DNA of 33,445 nt from Gemmatimonadota bacterium (GTDB lineage Bacteria; Latescibacterota; UBA2968): assembly GCA_026705765.1 (NCBI GenBank), contig JAPPAB010000074.1, positions 1 to 33,445 on the forward strand. The letters run 5' to 3'. The translations under genes and the position numbers were made by a program. Below, piece after piece: positions 23,234 to 30,349 of the stretch. The notes beneath the pieces are model-generated. The model was not told the origin of the DNA. It searched no databases and saw only the letters and a list, made by a program, of their open reading frames with translations. Each line of letters starts with the position of its first letter. Within the stretch, counting starts at the first letter, position 1.

Positions 23234-24124
23234 ATGAATAAGATGCACGAGTCAAATCATACGAAATGGAATGTAGCTGCACCACGGTGGAAGGCACGCA
23301 GAGACTCAAAAGGCCCTTGGCATCGCGGTCATCTGGTACCAGAGCGGGTTGAAAAAGCACTCGAATATTGGAGGGAGAATGCATTGACTGAGCAGGGAGT
23401 TGAGCACATCGCTCAACATCTTGGATCCCTGGAGGGAAAAAACGCGGTTGTCTTGGGCAGTGGGGACAATTTCGCCGCCTTCGCCCTGGCATCAATGGGG
23501 GCAACAGTCACGTCAGTCGATATTTCCGAGCGACAATTGGAAATCGCCGCCGAAAGGGCAAAGGACCTTGGCCTTGAAATCACCTTCCACCAGGGCGACA
23601 TTTCGGACCTCCCGACGTTGCCCGACGGAGGATATCACTTCGCGTGTAGCGTAGGCGTTGTGGCCATCTGGATTTCGGATCTCTGGCAATACTACGCAGA
23701 GGCAAGTCGGTTGCTGACCCCAGGTGGACTGTTTGTGGTAGGCGAGGTTCATCCCGTGCGGCAAATGTGGAGCAACTGTGAATACTTTATAGGTGAAGAT
23801 GCGATGGTTGGCAAAGAGGGGGGCAACACTCCCGAAGCAGACTTTTTTTACTTCGATCGTGGGCCTCACCAATACTTGTATAACCCGGAGACAGGAGCGG
23901 CGACAGAATTTGTGGATCCTGAAGACGAAGAGACCAGGGATGCCGAGAATGTTCAGTACATTTTTCAGTGGACTGTTTCTGACTACCTGATGGCGATGAT
24001 TGATGCTGGATTTGAGATCCTTCACGTTTGGGAAGAGCCGACCAAAAATCATGATCGATGGCATCAGAATTGTTTTCACGCTCTGCCCAACGGATTCTAT
24101 ATGGTCTGTAAGAAGAAGCAATAG
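23234..24124 (+). CDS. Class I SAM-dependent methyltransferase
   Basis: The 296-residue protein has a Rossmann methyltransferase core: motif I NAVVLGSGDNFAAFALA (about 71-87), the acidic motif II in TVTSVDIS, motif III EITFHQGDISDLPTLPDGGYHF, and LLTPGGLFVVGEVHP. The N-terminus (TKWNVAAPRWKARRDSKG) and the C-terminal region (NCFHALPNGFYMVCKK) are typical of small-molecule methyltransferases. GGAG lies eight bases before the ATG at 23234, preferred over an in-frame start at 23195 inside the terminator. It sits between the two PhyH-like copies on the same strand, so the three may modify one compound. Substrate unknown. Confidence 0.9.
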   Translation: MNKMHESNHTKWNVAAPRWKARRDSKGPWHRGHLVPERVEKALEYWRENALTEQGVEHIAQHLGSLEGKNAVVLGSGDNFAAFALASMGATVTSVDISERQLEIAAERAKDLGLEITFHQGDISDLPTLPDGGYHFACSVGVVAIWISDLWQYYAEASRLLTPGGLFVVGEVHPVRQMWSNCEYFIGEDAMVGKEGGNTPEADFFYFDRGPHQYLYNPETGAATEFVDPEDEETRDAENVQYIFQWTVSDYLMAMIDAGFEILHVWEEPTKNHDRWHQNCFHALPNGFYMVCKKKQ

Positions 24125-24144
24125 CTTTATCCTCTCGTTGTTGC

Positions 24145-25275
24145 CATTCGCAAGTACGACAAAAGCACTTGACAACGACTGCCGAAAACGCCTTCTTACC
24201 GGCCATTCATGCGCAAGAAATGTCCCTTGTAGTTTCTACACATAGAGGAGATTAGAAGATGGACGATGCGATGCGTGATACGTTCGCACGACAAGGCTAT
24301 GTCGTCGTGCCCGATGTGCTCAATCAACAGCAGTTGGACGAGCTCAATCAAGTCTATGATCAGCATATCCACGAGCGGGAGGAGACGCAGTCCACGGACG
24401 GCACCGACGCACAGAAGCGCAAAAGCATCCGGGGGCGAGGCACACGCCAGACAACGGATCGGCACGGCAACACCTACGTGGGGAGAAGGCTCTGGAGCAA
24501 GGCGTACAGGGACCTGATCGACAACGAGATCATGCTGCCCATCCTTGAAGAGATTCTCGGCGACCCAGCGTGGGGCCATGCCCCAGCACATATGCCGGAA
24601 GATCTTCGCCCCTTGTTCCGGTTGGATCACGACAATATACATTACAAACCTGGTCGGAAACCGACAGACGGCGAGGACAAAGGCGGGACACTCCACGGCG
24701 GCCCAGGTGCCTTTCATATCACGTGTGTGTATGAACTCAAGACAGTCGGACCAGATGACGGGGGCTTTGGGTGTGTTATTGGCACACACAAGCCGGCCAA
24801 TGAGCAGAAGCTGATGGACATCGACGGCGACTGGCGGCGGAACTGGTGCGACACGGAGTGGACGTCGCAACTGCCGAACTGGGATGACGATGTGCCGGTG
24901 CACCGCGTTGAGGCGAAGGCTGGGGACTGCATTTTGTTCACTGAGAAGCTCAAACATGGCACGATTCCGTGGGCAGGGAGCGGCGAGCGCCGCACCCTTT
25001 TCTACAAGTATGTTCCTTTCGGCATGCACCACGGCGACGCCGCGTACGACACCAACGACCCCGAACTCACTGAGCGGCAGAAGCGGATCCTGGAGTTTTC
25101 GCCGTGCTGGTTTAACGATCCCCGTGAGGACAAAGACTACTCCGCGAACCCTGCGCTTACACAGCTCCATCCGCTGGCGTGTGTGGAGAGTGACCCGGGT
25201 GTGTTGCTGCCGGGTATGTCGCCGCCGCACATCCGGCTGACGGACGAGACCAGGGCGATGCTGAGTGCCGGCTAG
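24145..25275. repeat. Direct repeat, copy 2 (leader plus PhyH-like gene)
   Basis: Second copy of the 1.13-kb repeat; see copy 1. It starts 20 bases after the methyltransferase stop. Outside the repeat the flanks of the copies are unrelated, so only leader and gene were duplicated or converted. Confidence 0.95.
24259..25275 (+). CDS. PhyH-like protein lacking the HxD aspartate, copy 2
   Basis: The 338-residue product differs from copy 1 at only about nine positions: one near the N-terminus (E7D) and the rest after residue 260 (for example V261A, R275K, Q306L, S314G and a changed C-terminal dipeptide). The LHGGP motif, H233 and the RR pair are kept. GGAGATTAGAAG precedes the ATG as in copy 1. 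Because the substitutions are conservative and the frame is intact, both copies seem to be under selection. A strong terminator follows at 25309. Confidence 0.9.
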   Translation: MDDAMRDTFARQGYVVVPDVLNQQQLDELNQVYDQHIHEREETQSTDGTDAQKRKSIRGRGTRQTTDRHGNTYVGRRLWSKAYRDLIDNEIMLPILEEILGDPAWGHAPAHMPEDLRPLFRLDHDNIHYKPGRKPTDGEDKGGTLHGGPGAFHITCVYELKTVGPDDGGFGCVIGTHKPANEQKLMDIDGDWRRNWCDTEWTSQLPNWDDDVPVHRVEAKAGDCILFTEKLKHGTIPWAGSGERRTLFYKYVPFGMHHGDAAYDTNDPELTERQKRILEFSPCWFNDPREDKDYSANPALTQLHPLACVESDPGVLLPGMSPPHIRLTDETRAMLSAG

Positions 25276-25308
25276 AACTTTTTGGCCAAATGATAGCGAA
25301 AATAGAAT

Positions 25309-25340
25309 AATGCCGTGAGATTTTTTCTCACGGCGTTTTC
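25309..25340 (+). terminator. Intrinsic terminator after PhyH copy 2
   Basis: GCCGTGAGA (25312-25320) and TCTCACGGC (25326-25334) form a perfect 9-bp stem with a T5 loop, extended by AA/TT pairs, followed by GTTTTC. A close relative of this hairpin lies at 27489. Confidence 0.8.
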
Positions 25341-25372
25341 ATTGATTCCCTGTATAGAAAGGAGTTGTGTCG

Positions 25373-27244
25373 ATGAAGAAGCAAACCCCGGAAGCCATCC
25401 TGGCTGGATTTGAGAAACGGGTGGACGCGATGTTCCGCGCAGAATCGGGCAATCCCCTGGTGCGCGCCAAGAAGCAGAAACCTCTCGGCCCGGGGCGCGG
25501 TAACTACGTCCGAGCCTACTCCTATTCCATCATGGCGTTTGCCGCACGTTGTCTCTACCTTGGCGAGATGCTGGATGAGGCGAATGCCGCATTGGCCGAA
25601 AATGCCCAGCACTACCTCGATAACCCAAAGGACATCAATGACCGCGACAGTTTCCACTGGCATGCGGAGATCGTGATGCGGCTGATCGAGATGTACGGTA
25701 CCAACGGGACGGAGCATCCTGGCCGCATCACCAAAGAGACCGAGGCCCTCGCGCTCAAACCGGTCTGGCTCTATGCCAAAATGTGCTCGTGGTTAAGCAA
25801 GGCGGAGGTCAAGGACTCGCAGACCTGGCACATTTACGGGTCCGAGAACCATCATGCCATGGACTTCACGGTGAATTGGCACTTCTCCAAGCTCGCCAGG
25901 AATCTGCCCGAATATAGGAACCTCAAGTTTGATGACGGCGCCATGGCCGAGGATCACTACCGCGCCTGGAACGAGTACTTCATCGCTTACTGCCGTGAAC
26001 GGGCCCGCAAGAGCCTGTGTATCGAAATGATGAGCGATGGATATAACGCCACGCTGATCAGAGGATTCTATAACTTCTACGACTTCGGTGATCCACCAGT
26101 ACAGCGCTCGGCCGGGATGTTTCTCGATCTCTACTTTGCTTACTGGGCGCAAGAGCAGATCGGTGGGCATATGGGTGGCGGCGGGTCACGCAGAAAGGGG
26201 GAGAAAGCGTTCTACCAGAACCGGGATCACGGAAACGCTCCGTTGGCCTGGTTCTACTTCTCCATCGGCAAGCAACCAACGGTCAATGGTCATGACGTCA
26301 ACGCCGCACTCAGCGCTTACCGCCCCCCGACCGTAGTGGCCGATATCGCGTCCGACGTAAAGGGACGCGGCCGCTACGAAGTGCGACAGCGTACACAGGG
26401 TCTCGGGAAACAAGGCCATTCGTTTCCCATGGTGGCAGTTGCGAGCAAAGCGCCGAATCAATTGCGAACCGACGGTGGTGGCATTCTGCGCTACAGTTTC
26501 TGTGACCCTGCCTTCATCCTGGGTACCCCAATGACCGAGGCGCGACCGCTGTCCGATTGGGTCGCGATCAGCGCACAGAATCGTTGGCAGGGTGTGATCT
26601 TTGCTGGCGAAGACGATGCCCGCATCGTTCCTCTTGTGCGTCCCGAGGACAACAAGGTCGTTCTCAATGCTCAGTGGTCCGTCCAAAGCAAGGGTAGCCT
26701 GATCACACAGAAGCTCAAGTACCACAAGGGTGGCGCCGAGATGAACGTCTGGATGTCGGAAAAAGGCTTGAGCGCACCAGTTGAGGAAGATGGTGTGGTA
26801 TTTGTGGAAGCAGAAGGCGCATGGGCAGCTATTCGCGTGTCCGATGGAGGCGGCTTCACGTGGAAGGATGGCTCATACACTGTCAAGGCTGAGGATGGCA
26901 GTACACGTAAGACACCTCCCGGAAGGATCCTGGCGCTTAAGGGCGAATACGCCCCCGTCATTCTCGAGGTTATGGCCAAGAGCGATCTCGATAGCTTCGA
27001 TACGTTCAAAGCGAAGGTAAAAGGTTGTGAGATGAGCATGGATGGAGCCATTCTTAGATACACCACGATCTACAGCGACCTGTTGACGTTCGACACCAGC
27101 TTTGAGAAAACGCCCAGCATTAACGGCAAGCCCGTCAACTACGCCCCGAAGAAGGTCTTTGAAAGCCCTTTCCTCAATGCCGACTACAATAGTGGTATCG
27201 TTACTATTAGTAAGGGTAAGCGGAAGAAGGTGTTGGAATTTTGA
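25373..27244 (+). CDS. Large alpha/alpha-toroid-like protein, possible polysaccharide lyase
   Basis: The 623-residue protein has a helical first half (residues 1-310) and a beta-rich second half, the layout of alginate-lyase/heparinase-type toroid lyases. In the helical part WHIYGSENHHAMDFTVNWHF (about 151-170) and NRDHGNAPLAWFYFSIGKQP resemble the Asn/His active-site loops of such lyases. The C-terminal part has strands such as RYEVRQRTQGLGKQGHS and GGFTWKDGSYTVKAEDGS. No signal peptide is visible. I chose the ATG at 25373 with AAGGAG nine bases upstream; an in-frame GTG at 25367 is too close to that site. Family not identified with certainty. Confidence 0.7.
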   Translation: MKKQTPEAILAGFEKRVDAMFRAESGNPLVRAKKQKPLGPGRGNYVRAYSYSIMAFAARCLYLGEMLDEANAALAENAQHYLDNPKDINDRDSFHWHAEIVMRLIEMYGTNGTEHPGRITKETEALALKPVWLYAKMCSWLSKAEVKDSQTWHIYGSENHHAMDFTVNWHFSKLARNLPEYRNLKFDDGAMAEDHYRAWNEYFIAYCRERARKSLCIEMMSDGYNATLIRGFYNFYDFGDPPVQRSAGMFLDLYFAYWAQEQIGGHMGGGGSRRKGEKAFYQNRDHGNAPLAWFYFSIGKQPTVNGHDVNAALSAYRPPTVVADIASDVKGRGRYEVRQRTQGLGKQGHSFPMVAVASKAPNQLRTDGGGILRYSFCDPAFILGTPMTEARPLSDWVAISAQNRWQGVIFAGEDDARIVPLVRPEDNKVVLNAQWSVQSKGSLITQKLKYHKGGAEMNVWMSEKGLSAPVEEDGVVFVEAEGAWAAIRVSDGGGFTWKDGSYTVKAEDGSTRKTPPGRILALKGEYAPVILEVMAKSDLDSFDTFKAKVKGCEMSMDGAILRYTTIYSDLLTFDTSFEKTPSINGKPVNYAPKKVFESPFLNADYNSGIVTISKGKRKKVLEF

Positions 27245-27268
27245 TTCAAGTCCAGGAGATCAATAAAC

Positions 27269-27541
27269 ATGAATACTAAAAGACACTTGACATTTAAGGA
27301 TCTGATCAATCGCCATACGTGGCCAGGTGTAAAATATCGATTTTTGGAAACCTATCCCGATGAAGCAGATTGCATAGACGCATATGCAGATGTGTATGAA
27401 CGCCTGATCTTGCTGACCCCTGTAGAAACTTCTATGCGACTGAGTGTCACTGAAAAGGTCGGTGACGACGGTCGTATTTGGGGATTAGAAAAATGCCGCG
27501 AGAAGAAATCTCACGGCATTTTTTCGATTGTTTTTTTATAA
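27269..27541 (+). CDS. Small protein, DUF6557-like, 3' end truncated
   Basis: The first 73 residues (DLINRHTWPGVKYRFLETYP, DAYADVYERLILLTPVETSM, RLSVTEKVGDDGRIWGLE) resemble small DUF6557-type proteins as I remember them, which continue with a W-x-E-W-L-G segment. Here the sequence instead runs into the terminator hairpin and ends REKKSHGIFSIVFL. The last 18 residues are thus terminator DNA read as protein, and the true 3' end is probably lost. GGAG lies nine bases before the ATG; the gene starts 24 bases after the toroid-like gene, so it was likely its operon partner. Function unknown; family call tentative. Confidence 0.55.
   Translation: MNTKRHLTFKDLINRHTWPGVKYRFLETYPDEADCIDAYADVYERLILLTPVETSMRLSVTEKVGDDGRIWGLEKCREKKSHGIFSIVFL
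27489..27524 (+). terminator. Intrinsic terminator inside the 3' end of the small gene
   Basis: AAAAATGCCG-C-GAGA pairs with TCTC-A-CGGCATTTTT (14 pairs, one C-A mismatch, 5-base loop) followed by more T. The core is the same GCCG-GAGA/TCTC-CGGC hairpin as at 25309. Confidence 0.8.
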
Positions 27542-27643
27542 TTGTTTTTCTTTCTATTTGCCAAAAAATAACTATAATTCTCATTTAATAATCATTTTTC
27601 CGGGAATGGAAGATAGAAACGAGGTAACTTCACCATAATTCTC

Positions 27644-29029
27644 CTAAGATGAGCCTCTGTCGTTCAGCCTGGGCGCCCTCCTGAATCGCGAGCCATACAT
27701 GATGCGCCCGTAGTAGTTGAATAAGCGCTTTGCTGCGGGATCGTCGAAGTGGTAATCCGTTCCGATCTGTCTTGCAGCGGCAAGTCCGGTGATGAGGCAG
27801 GTTTCCTGGCTATTGATCAACGTGTGAGCGCCGCAGTGCCATGTTCGTCTCTTTCCCTGAATGAAGCGGAACAAGTTGACGAGCAATGCAACCTGACGCA
27901 CGTCATGGACAATGTGCTGAAACCGCTGCTTTTTGATAATCTTTCGTTCATCGATGGGAGTGATCGCGTTGTAGGTCACCAGGCAAGGTTTGTCAGACCG
28001 ATTAGCCCACGGTTGCTGGTTGTGCATGATGTACGTGATTTCATAATTGTCCGGCTTCGCGCCGTACTGTTCGATATGATTGCTCCGCGTTGTCAGGGGC
28101 TTCACTTTGTTGTCGGGAAGGACTGAGGAGTCCGAGTGGACGACCGCAAGCTGATGGCTCTCGCTGTCATAACGTATCGACGAGAGAATATAGCGTTCAA
28201 GTCTGGTGGGTCTGTCGAGGATCTTCAGTGTCTGGTCCGCATTGCATGCGAAAACCACCTCGTCAAACGTCTCCCGCACACCGTCTTTGTCCTCGACCAC
28301 GACGCAGGACGCCTGTCGATACACCTTTGAGACAGGCCGGTTGAGGTAGATCTTGTCCCGAAAGTTGGCCGACATGTTCTCGTAGATGCGCCGTGTTCCC
28401 TGGTCCCATGTCCACATGGGCGTAGCCGTTTCGATATCGAAGAATTCGAGATACCTCGAGAAGAGCGCTGCAGGCAGATCAAATACGTTTGTTGCCAGCA
28501 CGAAATTGATGAACATGGGTTTCAGGATCTTGTACCTGAAATCCTCGGAAAATTTTCCCAGATTCAGGACCGTCCCCATGCTGATGTAATTGAACGGGTT
28601 GAGGGCGTTCAGCAACCTGGACTGGGAACGGCTCAGCCAACCAAACCAATGCAGACGCCTCAAGACTCGTTGGAACTTCGCAATCTCGGACTGCAGTTGC
28701 TCCCTGATGTCGGAATCGAAATCGTGGGCGTAAACACCGTCTCCATACTTCACGCTGTAGCTGAATCTGGTGTTGATCAACCCGATGCCGAACTTTTCCA
28801 TCAATAACAGGATGTGGTTATAGACCGATGGGATACAAGCGGTTACGGAGACATCGACAGGAATTAAACTGCCGTCATCTTGGGGCATATCGACAGTGAT
28901 AGCATTGCCGCCAATCTGTTCCTGGGCCTCAAACAGCCGAAAATCAAATTGGTCCGGATGATGATGGAGCGCCCATGCAGCACCCAGCCCTGAAACGCCT
29001 CCGCCAACAATGGCAATTCGCCGTGGCAT
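27644..29029 (-). CDS. FAD-dependent amine-oxidase-like flavoprotein
   Basis: The 461-residue protein starts MPRRIAIVGGGVSGLGAAWAL, an FAD-binding GxGxxG with the later RLFEAQEQIGGNA (acidic ribose ligand and GG). VVFACNADQTLKIL in the middle and CLITGLAAARQIG at the C-terminus are the remaining FAD motifs. The overall pattern, including HSDSSVLPDNK and TWHCGAHTLINSQET, resembles flavoproteins found beside cyclopropane-fatty-acid synthases, which act on lipids or pigments; that gene partner is not in the window. I chose the ATG at 29029, with GGGAG upstream, over an in-frame ATG at 29089 that has no ribosome binding site. Confidence 0.88.
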   Translation of the reverse strand: MPRRIAIVGGGVSGLGAAWALHHHPDQFDFRLFEAQEQIGGNAITVDMPQDDGSLIPVDVSVTACIPSVYNHILLLMEKFGIGLINTRFSYSVKYGDGVYAHDFDSDIREQLQSEIAKFQRVLRRLHWFGWLSRSQSRLLNALNPFNYISMGTVLNLGKFSEDFRYKILKPMFINFVLATNVFDLPAALFSRYLEFFDIETATPMWTWDQGTRRIYENMSANFRDKIYLNRPVSKVYRQASCVVVEDKDGVRETFDEVVFACNADQTLKILDRPTRLERYILSSIRYDSESHQLAVVHSDSSVLPDNKVKPLTTRSNHIEQYGAKPDNYEITYIMHNQQPWANRSDKPCLVTYNAITPIDERKIIKKQRFQHIVHDVRQVALLVNLFRFIQGKRRTWHCGAHTLINSQETCLITGLAAARQIGTDYHFDDPAAKRLFNYYGRIMYGSRFRRAPRLNDRGSS

Positions 29030-29163
29030 TGTCCCGGTCTCCCTGTTGCTTCTGCTGACACACAACATAAGTATCCCGATTTGATTCATAATAAATCATT
29101 GCCTTTTATGGATCAATACAAACTTGCCATGATGATCGCTAATGGTGGAGTTACCCCGCTTCG

Positions 29164-29270
29164 GATGCTGTTGCCGAATTCCGAATCTGTCCATACAGAG
29201 CTTGTATTCAGGCTACAAACAGCCATTTTTCCAACCACATATCCTTCTCGACCAATTCGGCAACAGTATC
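29164..29270. repeat. 17-base inverted repeat, arms 73 bases apart
   Basis: GATGCTGTTGCCGAATT (29164-29180) is the reverse complement of AATTCGGCAACAGTATC (29254-29270) except for one G/T-type mismatch. The 73 bases between the arms have no gene. It could be the ends of a miniature element or a transcribed stem. Confidence 0.7.
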
Positions 29271-29339
29271 GCTTCTGTGGAGAGTTTAGGGCTTTGTGTT
29301 TCAGCCTGTGATTGATGTAGCTTTTCGTAGGCCAACTGC

Positions 29340-29359
29340 AACCACAAAGTATTGTGGTT
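29340..29359. repeat. 8-bp hairpin
   Basis: AACCACAA (29340-29347) and TTGTGGTT (29352-29359) form a perfect stem with a 4-base loop AGTA. No gene is attached to it. Confidence 0.5.
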
Positions 29360-29379
29360 ATGATGCTCGATCAGACATA

Positions 29380-29422
29380 AGAAAAAGCCCGTCAATCGGT
29401 GGTGATTGACGGACTTTCTTTT
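29380..29422. terminator. Intrinsic-terminator-like hairpin, T-rich on both sides
   Basis: CCGTCAATC (29389-29397) pairs with GATTGACGG (29404-29412), loop GGTGGT. On the plus strand ACTTTCTTTT follows; on the minus strand GGCTTTTTCTT follows, so it could work both ways. It isolates the helix-turn-helix gene from upstream transcription. Confidence 0.65.
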
Positions 29423-29425
29423 GCA

Positions 29426-29945
29426 ATGAAACAGATAGATTAAAATTCAGCGAGAAGATATTCTTGGCTCCCCAACCATTCCATCGACTGAACTTTTCTG
29501 TGTGTGGGATCACTTCCCCATCCATCACTTCCGCAGAAACAAGAAGCCTATTATCGCAATCGGCCATGAGCCACAAAAACAATTCGTTACTCAAAAACTG
29601 CACCATCCCAACTATCTCAAAAAAGCCCTGTATTATCAAGAGCTTCTTGAAAAGGGCCACGTTTACTCTCAGATGGCACTTGCCAAACATGTGGGCATTT
29701 CGAGAACCAAAACCCGCTTGATACTACGGTTGCTCAAATTGGATGAGGAAATTAAAGATTTTATCTTGAAGATAGATGACACAGATCCAGGACTGAGTTT
29801 CCTATCTGTCTATCGGTTGCAGCCGTTACTCCAGCTTAAGAACAAGGAGAGACAAAGAAAGAAATTTTGGAAAATGATTGAGGAGCAATATCCAGGCCAA
29901 AATACCTGCTATGAGCAGGTTGCGCTATCAGGACTTGATAGCTGA
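29426..29945 (+). pseudogene. Helix-turn-helix DNA-binding protein gene, frameshifted near its start
   Basis: The long frame (29439-29945) encodes a helix-turn-helix: YLKKALYYQELLEKGHVYSQ, then MALAKHVGISRTKTRLILRL and LKLDEEIKDFI, of the type in ParB/KorB and recombinase-associated proteins. It ends at 29945 with TGA. This frame has no ATG before the domain; the only candidate is a GTG at 29502 with no ribosome binding site, and the frame is coding-like further upstream (REDILGSPTIPSTELF). An ATG at 29426 in another frame reads MKQID and stops at TAA 29441; removing one T at 29441 would join MKQID to KIQREDILG in one reading frame. A single-base frameshift is thus likely. Protein use is doubtful; the domain may still be made from an inner start. 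Confidence 0.6.
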
Positions 29946-30063
29946 ATAAAACGGCTTGCTATACCGTATATCAAAATACAAATTTCCCTATCAGTATAAA
30001 TGGTTGTAAATTTTACTTACTGATGTTACGCAAAGTCGAATATCACTGATGTAATATAGTTTT

Positions 30064-30103
30064 GGGACCGTAATAGGTCTTGCGGGACCGTAATAGGTCT
30101 TGC
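30064..30103. repeat. Tandem 20-base repeat with internal dyad
   Basis: Two exact, adjacent copies of GGGACCGTAATAGGTCTTGC (30064-30083 and 30084-30103). Each holds GACC-GTAATA-GGTC, an inverted repeat with 20-base, i.e. about two-helix-turn, spacing between copies, as expected for a cooperatively bound regulator. It lies 110-149 bases before the sigma-54-type -24 box. Confidence 0.75.
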
Positions 30104-30107
30104 AGGT

Positions 30108-30165
30108 GAGCCAATCCGACTATTCTGTGACGATATGATATAGTCAGATTGGCTCTTTTTCTTTA
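30108..30165 (+). terminator. Strong intrinsic terminator downstream of the HTH gene
   Basis: GAGCCAATC-c-GACTA (30108-30122) pairs with TAGTC-a-GATTGGCTC (30141-30155), 14 pairs with one mismatch, followed by TTTTTCTTT. It should end transcription of the HTH gene before the LRR promoter. Confidence 0.85.
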
Positions 30166-30212
30166 TGTAAAACAATCTTTTACGAGTATATCTATCTGGA
30201 CAACGCTCACAT

Positions 30213-30228
30213 TGGCATACTTTTTGCA
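30213..30228 (+). promoter_or_regulatory. Sigma-54 (RpoN)-type promoter of the LRR gene
   Basis: TGGCAT-ACTTT-TTGCA matches the -24/-12 consensus TGGCAY-N5-TTGCA with correct GG-to-GC spacing, about 122 bases before the GTG start. Sigma-54 needs an activator bound upstream; the tandem dyad repeat is suitably placed. Confidence 0.65.
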
Positions 30229-30349
30229 CTTAGATTAAAAATTCTTTTTTTAAACGGTCTTCAAATTCACGATACGTCTCCGTTTATCCCCGCGCAAATA
30301 TGCCGTGTGAAGGAACTGGCAGGAGATAAATCATTCAGGGGAGGAAAGG

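Larger units (their letters stand above)
29030..29425. other. Gene-free stretch with inverted repeat and hairpins
   Basis: About 400 bases without a convincing gene. A 76-codon plus-strand frame at 29081-29311 has no ribosome binding site and no recognisable fold. The stretch holds a 17-base inverted repeat (29164-29180 and 29254-29270), an 8-bp hairpin (29340-29359) and a T-tailed hairpin (29389-29412). Confidence 0.6.
29946..30349. other. Regulatory gap between the HTH gene and the LRR gene
   Basis: About 400 AT-rich bases with no gene. It contains, in order, a tandem 20-base dyad repeat, a strong terminator, a sigma-54-type promoter and the ribosome binding site of the LRR gene. The first 115 bases show nothing I recognise. 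Confidence 0.7.

Noticed and set aside
22097-23248. 383-codon reverse-strand reading frame opposite PhyH copy 1, and its partner at 24196-25230
   Set aside because: Its product is rich in Arg, Val, His and Cys with no domain. It mirrors the codon pattern of the forward gene, and both copies exist only because the gene is duplicated.
29081-29311. 76-codon plus-strand frame after the FAD gene
   Set aside because: No ribosome binding site, no recognisable fold, and it spans one arm of the inverted repeat.
30064-30103. Tandem repeat as a short CRISPR array
   Set aside because: The two copies touch with no spacer between them and no cas gene lies nearby.
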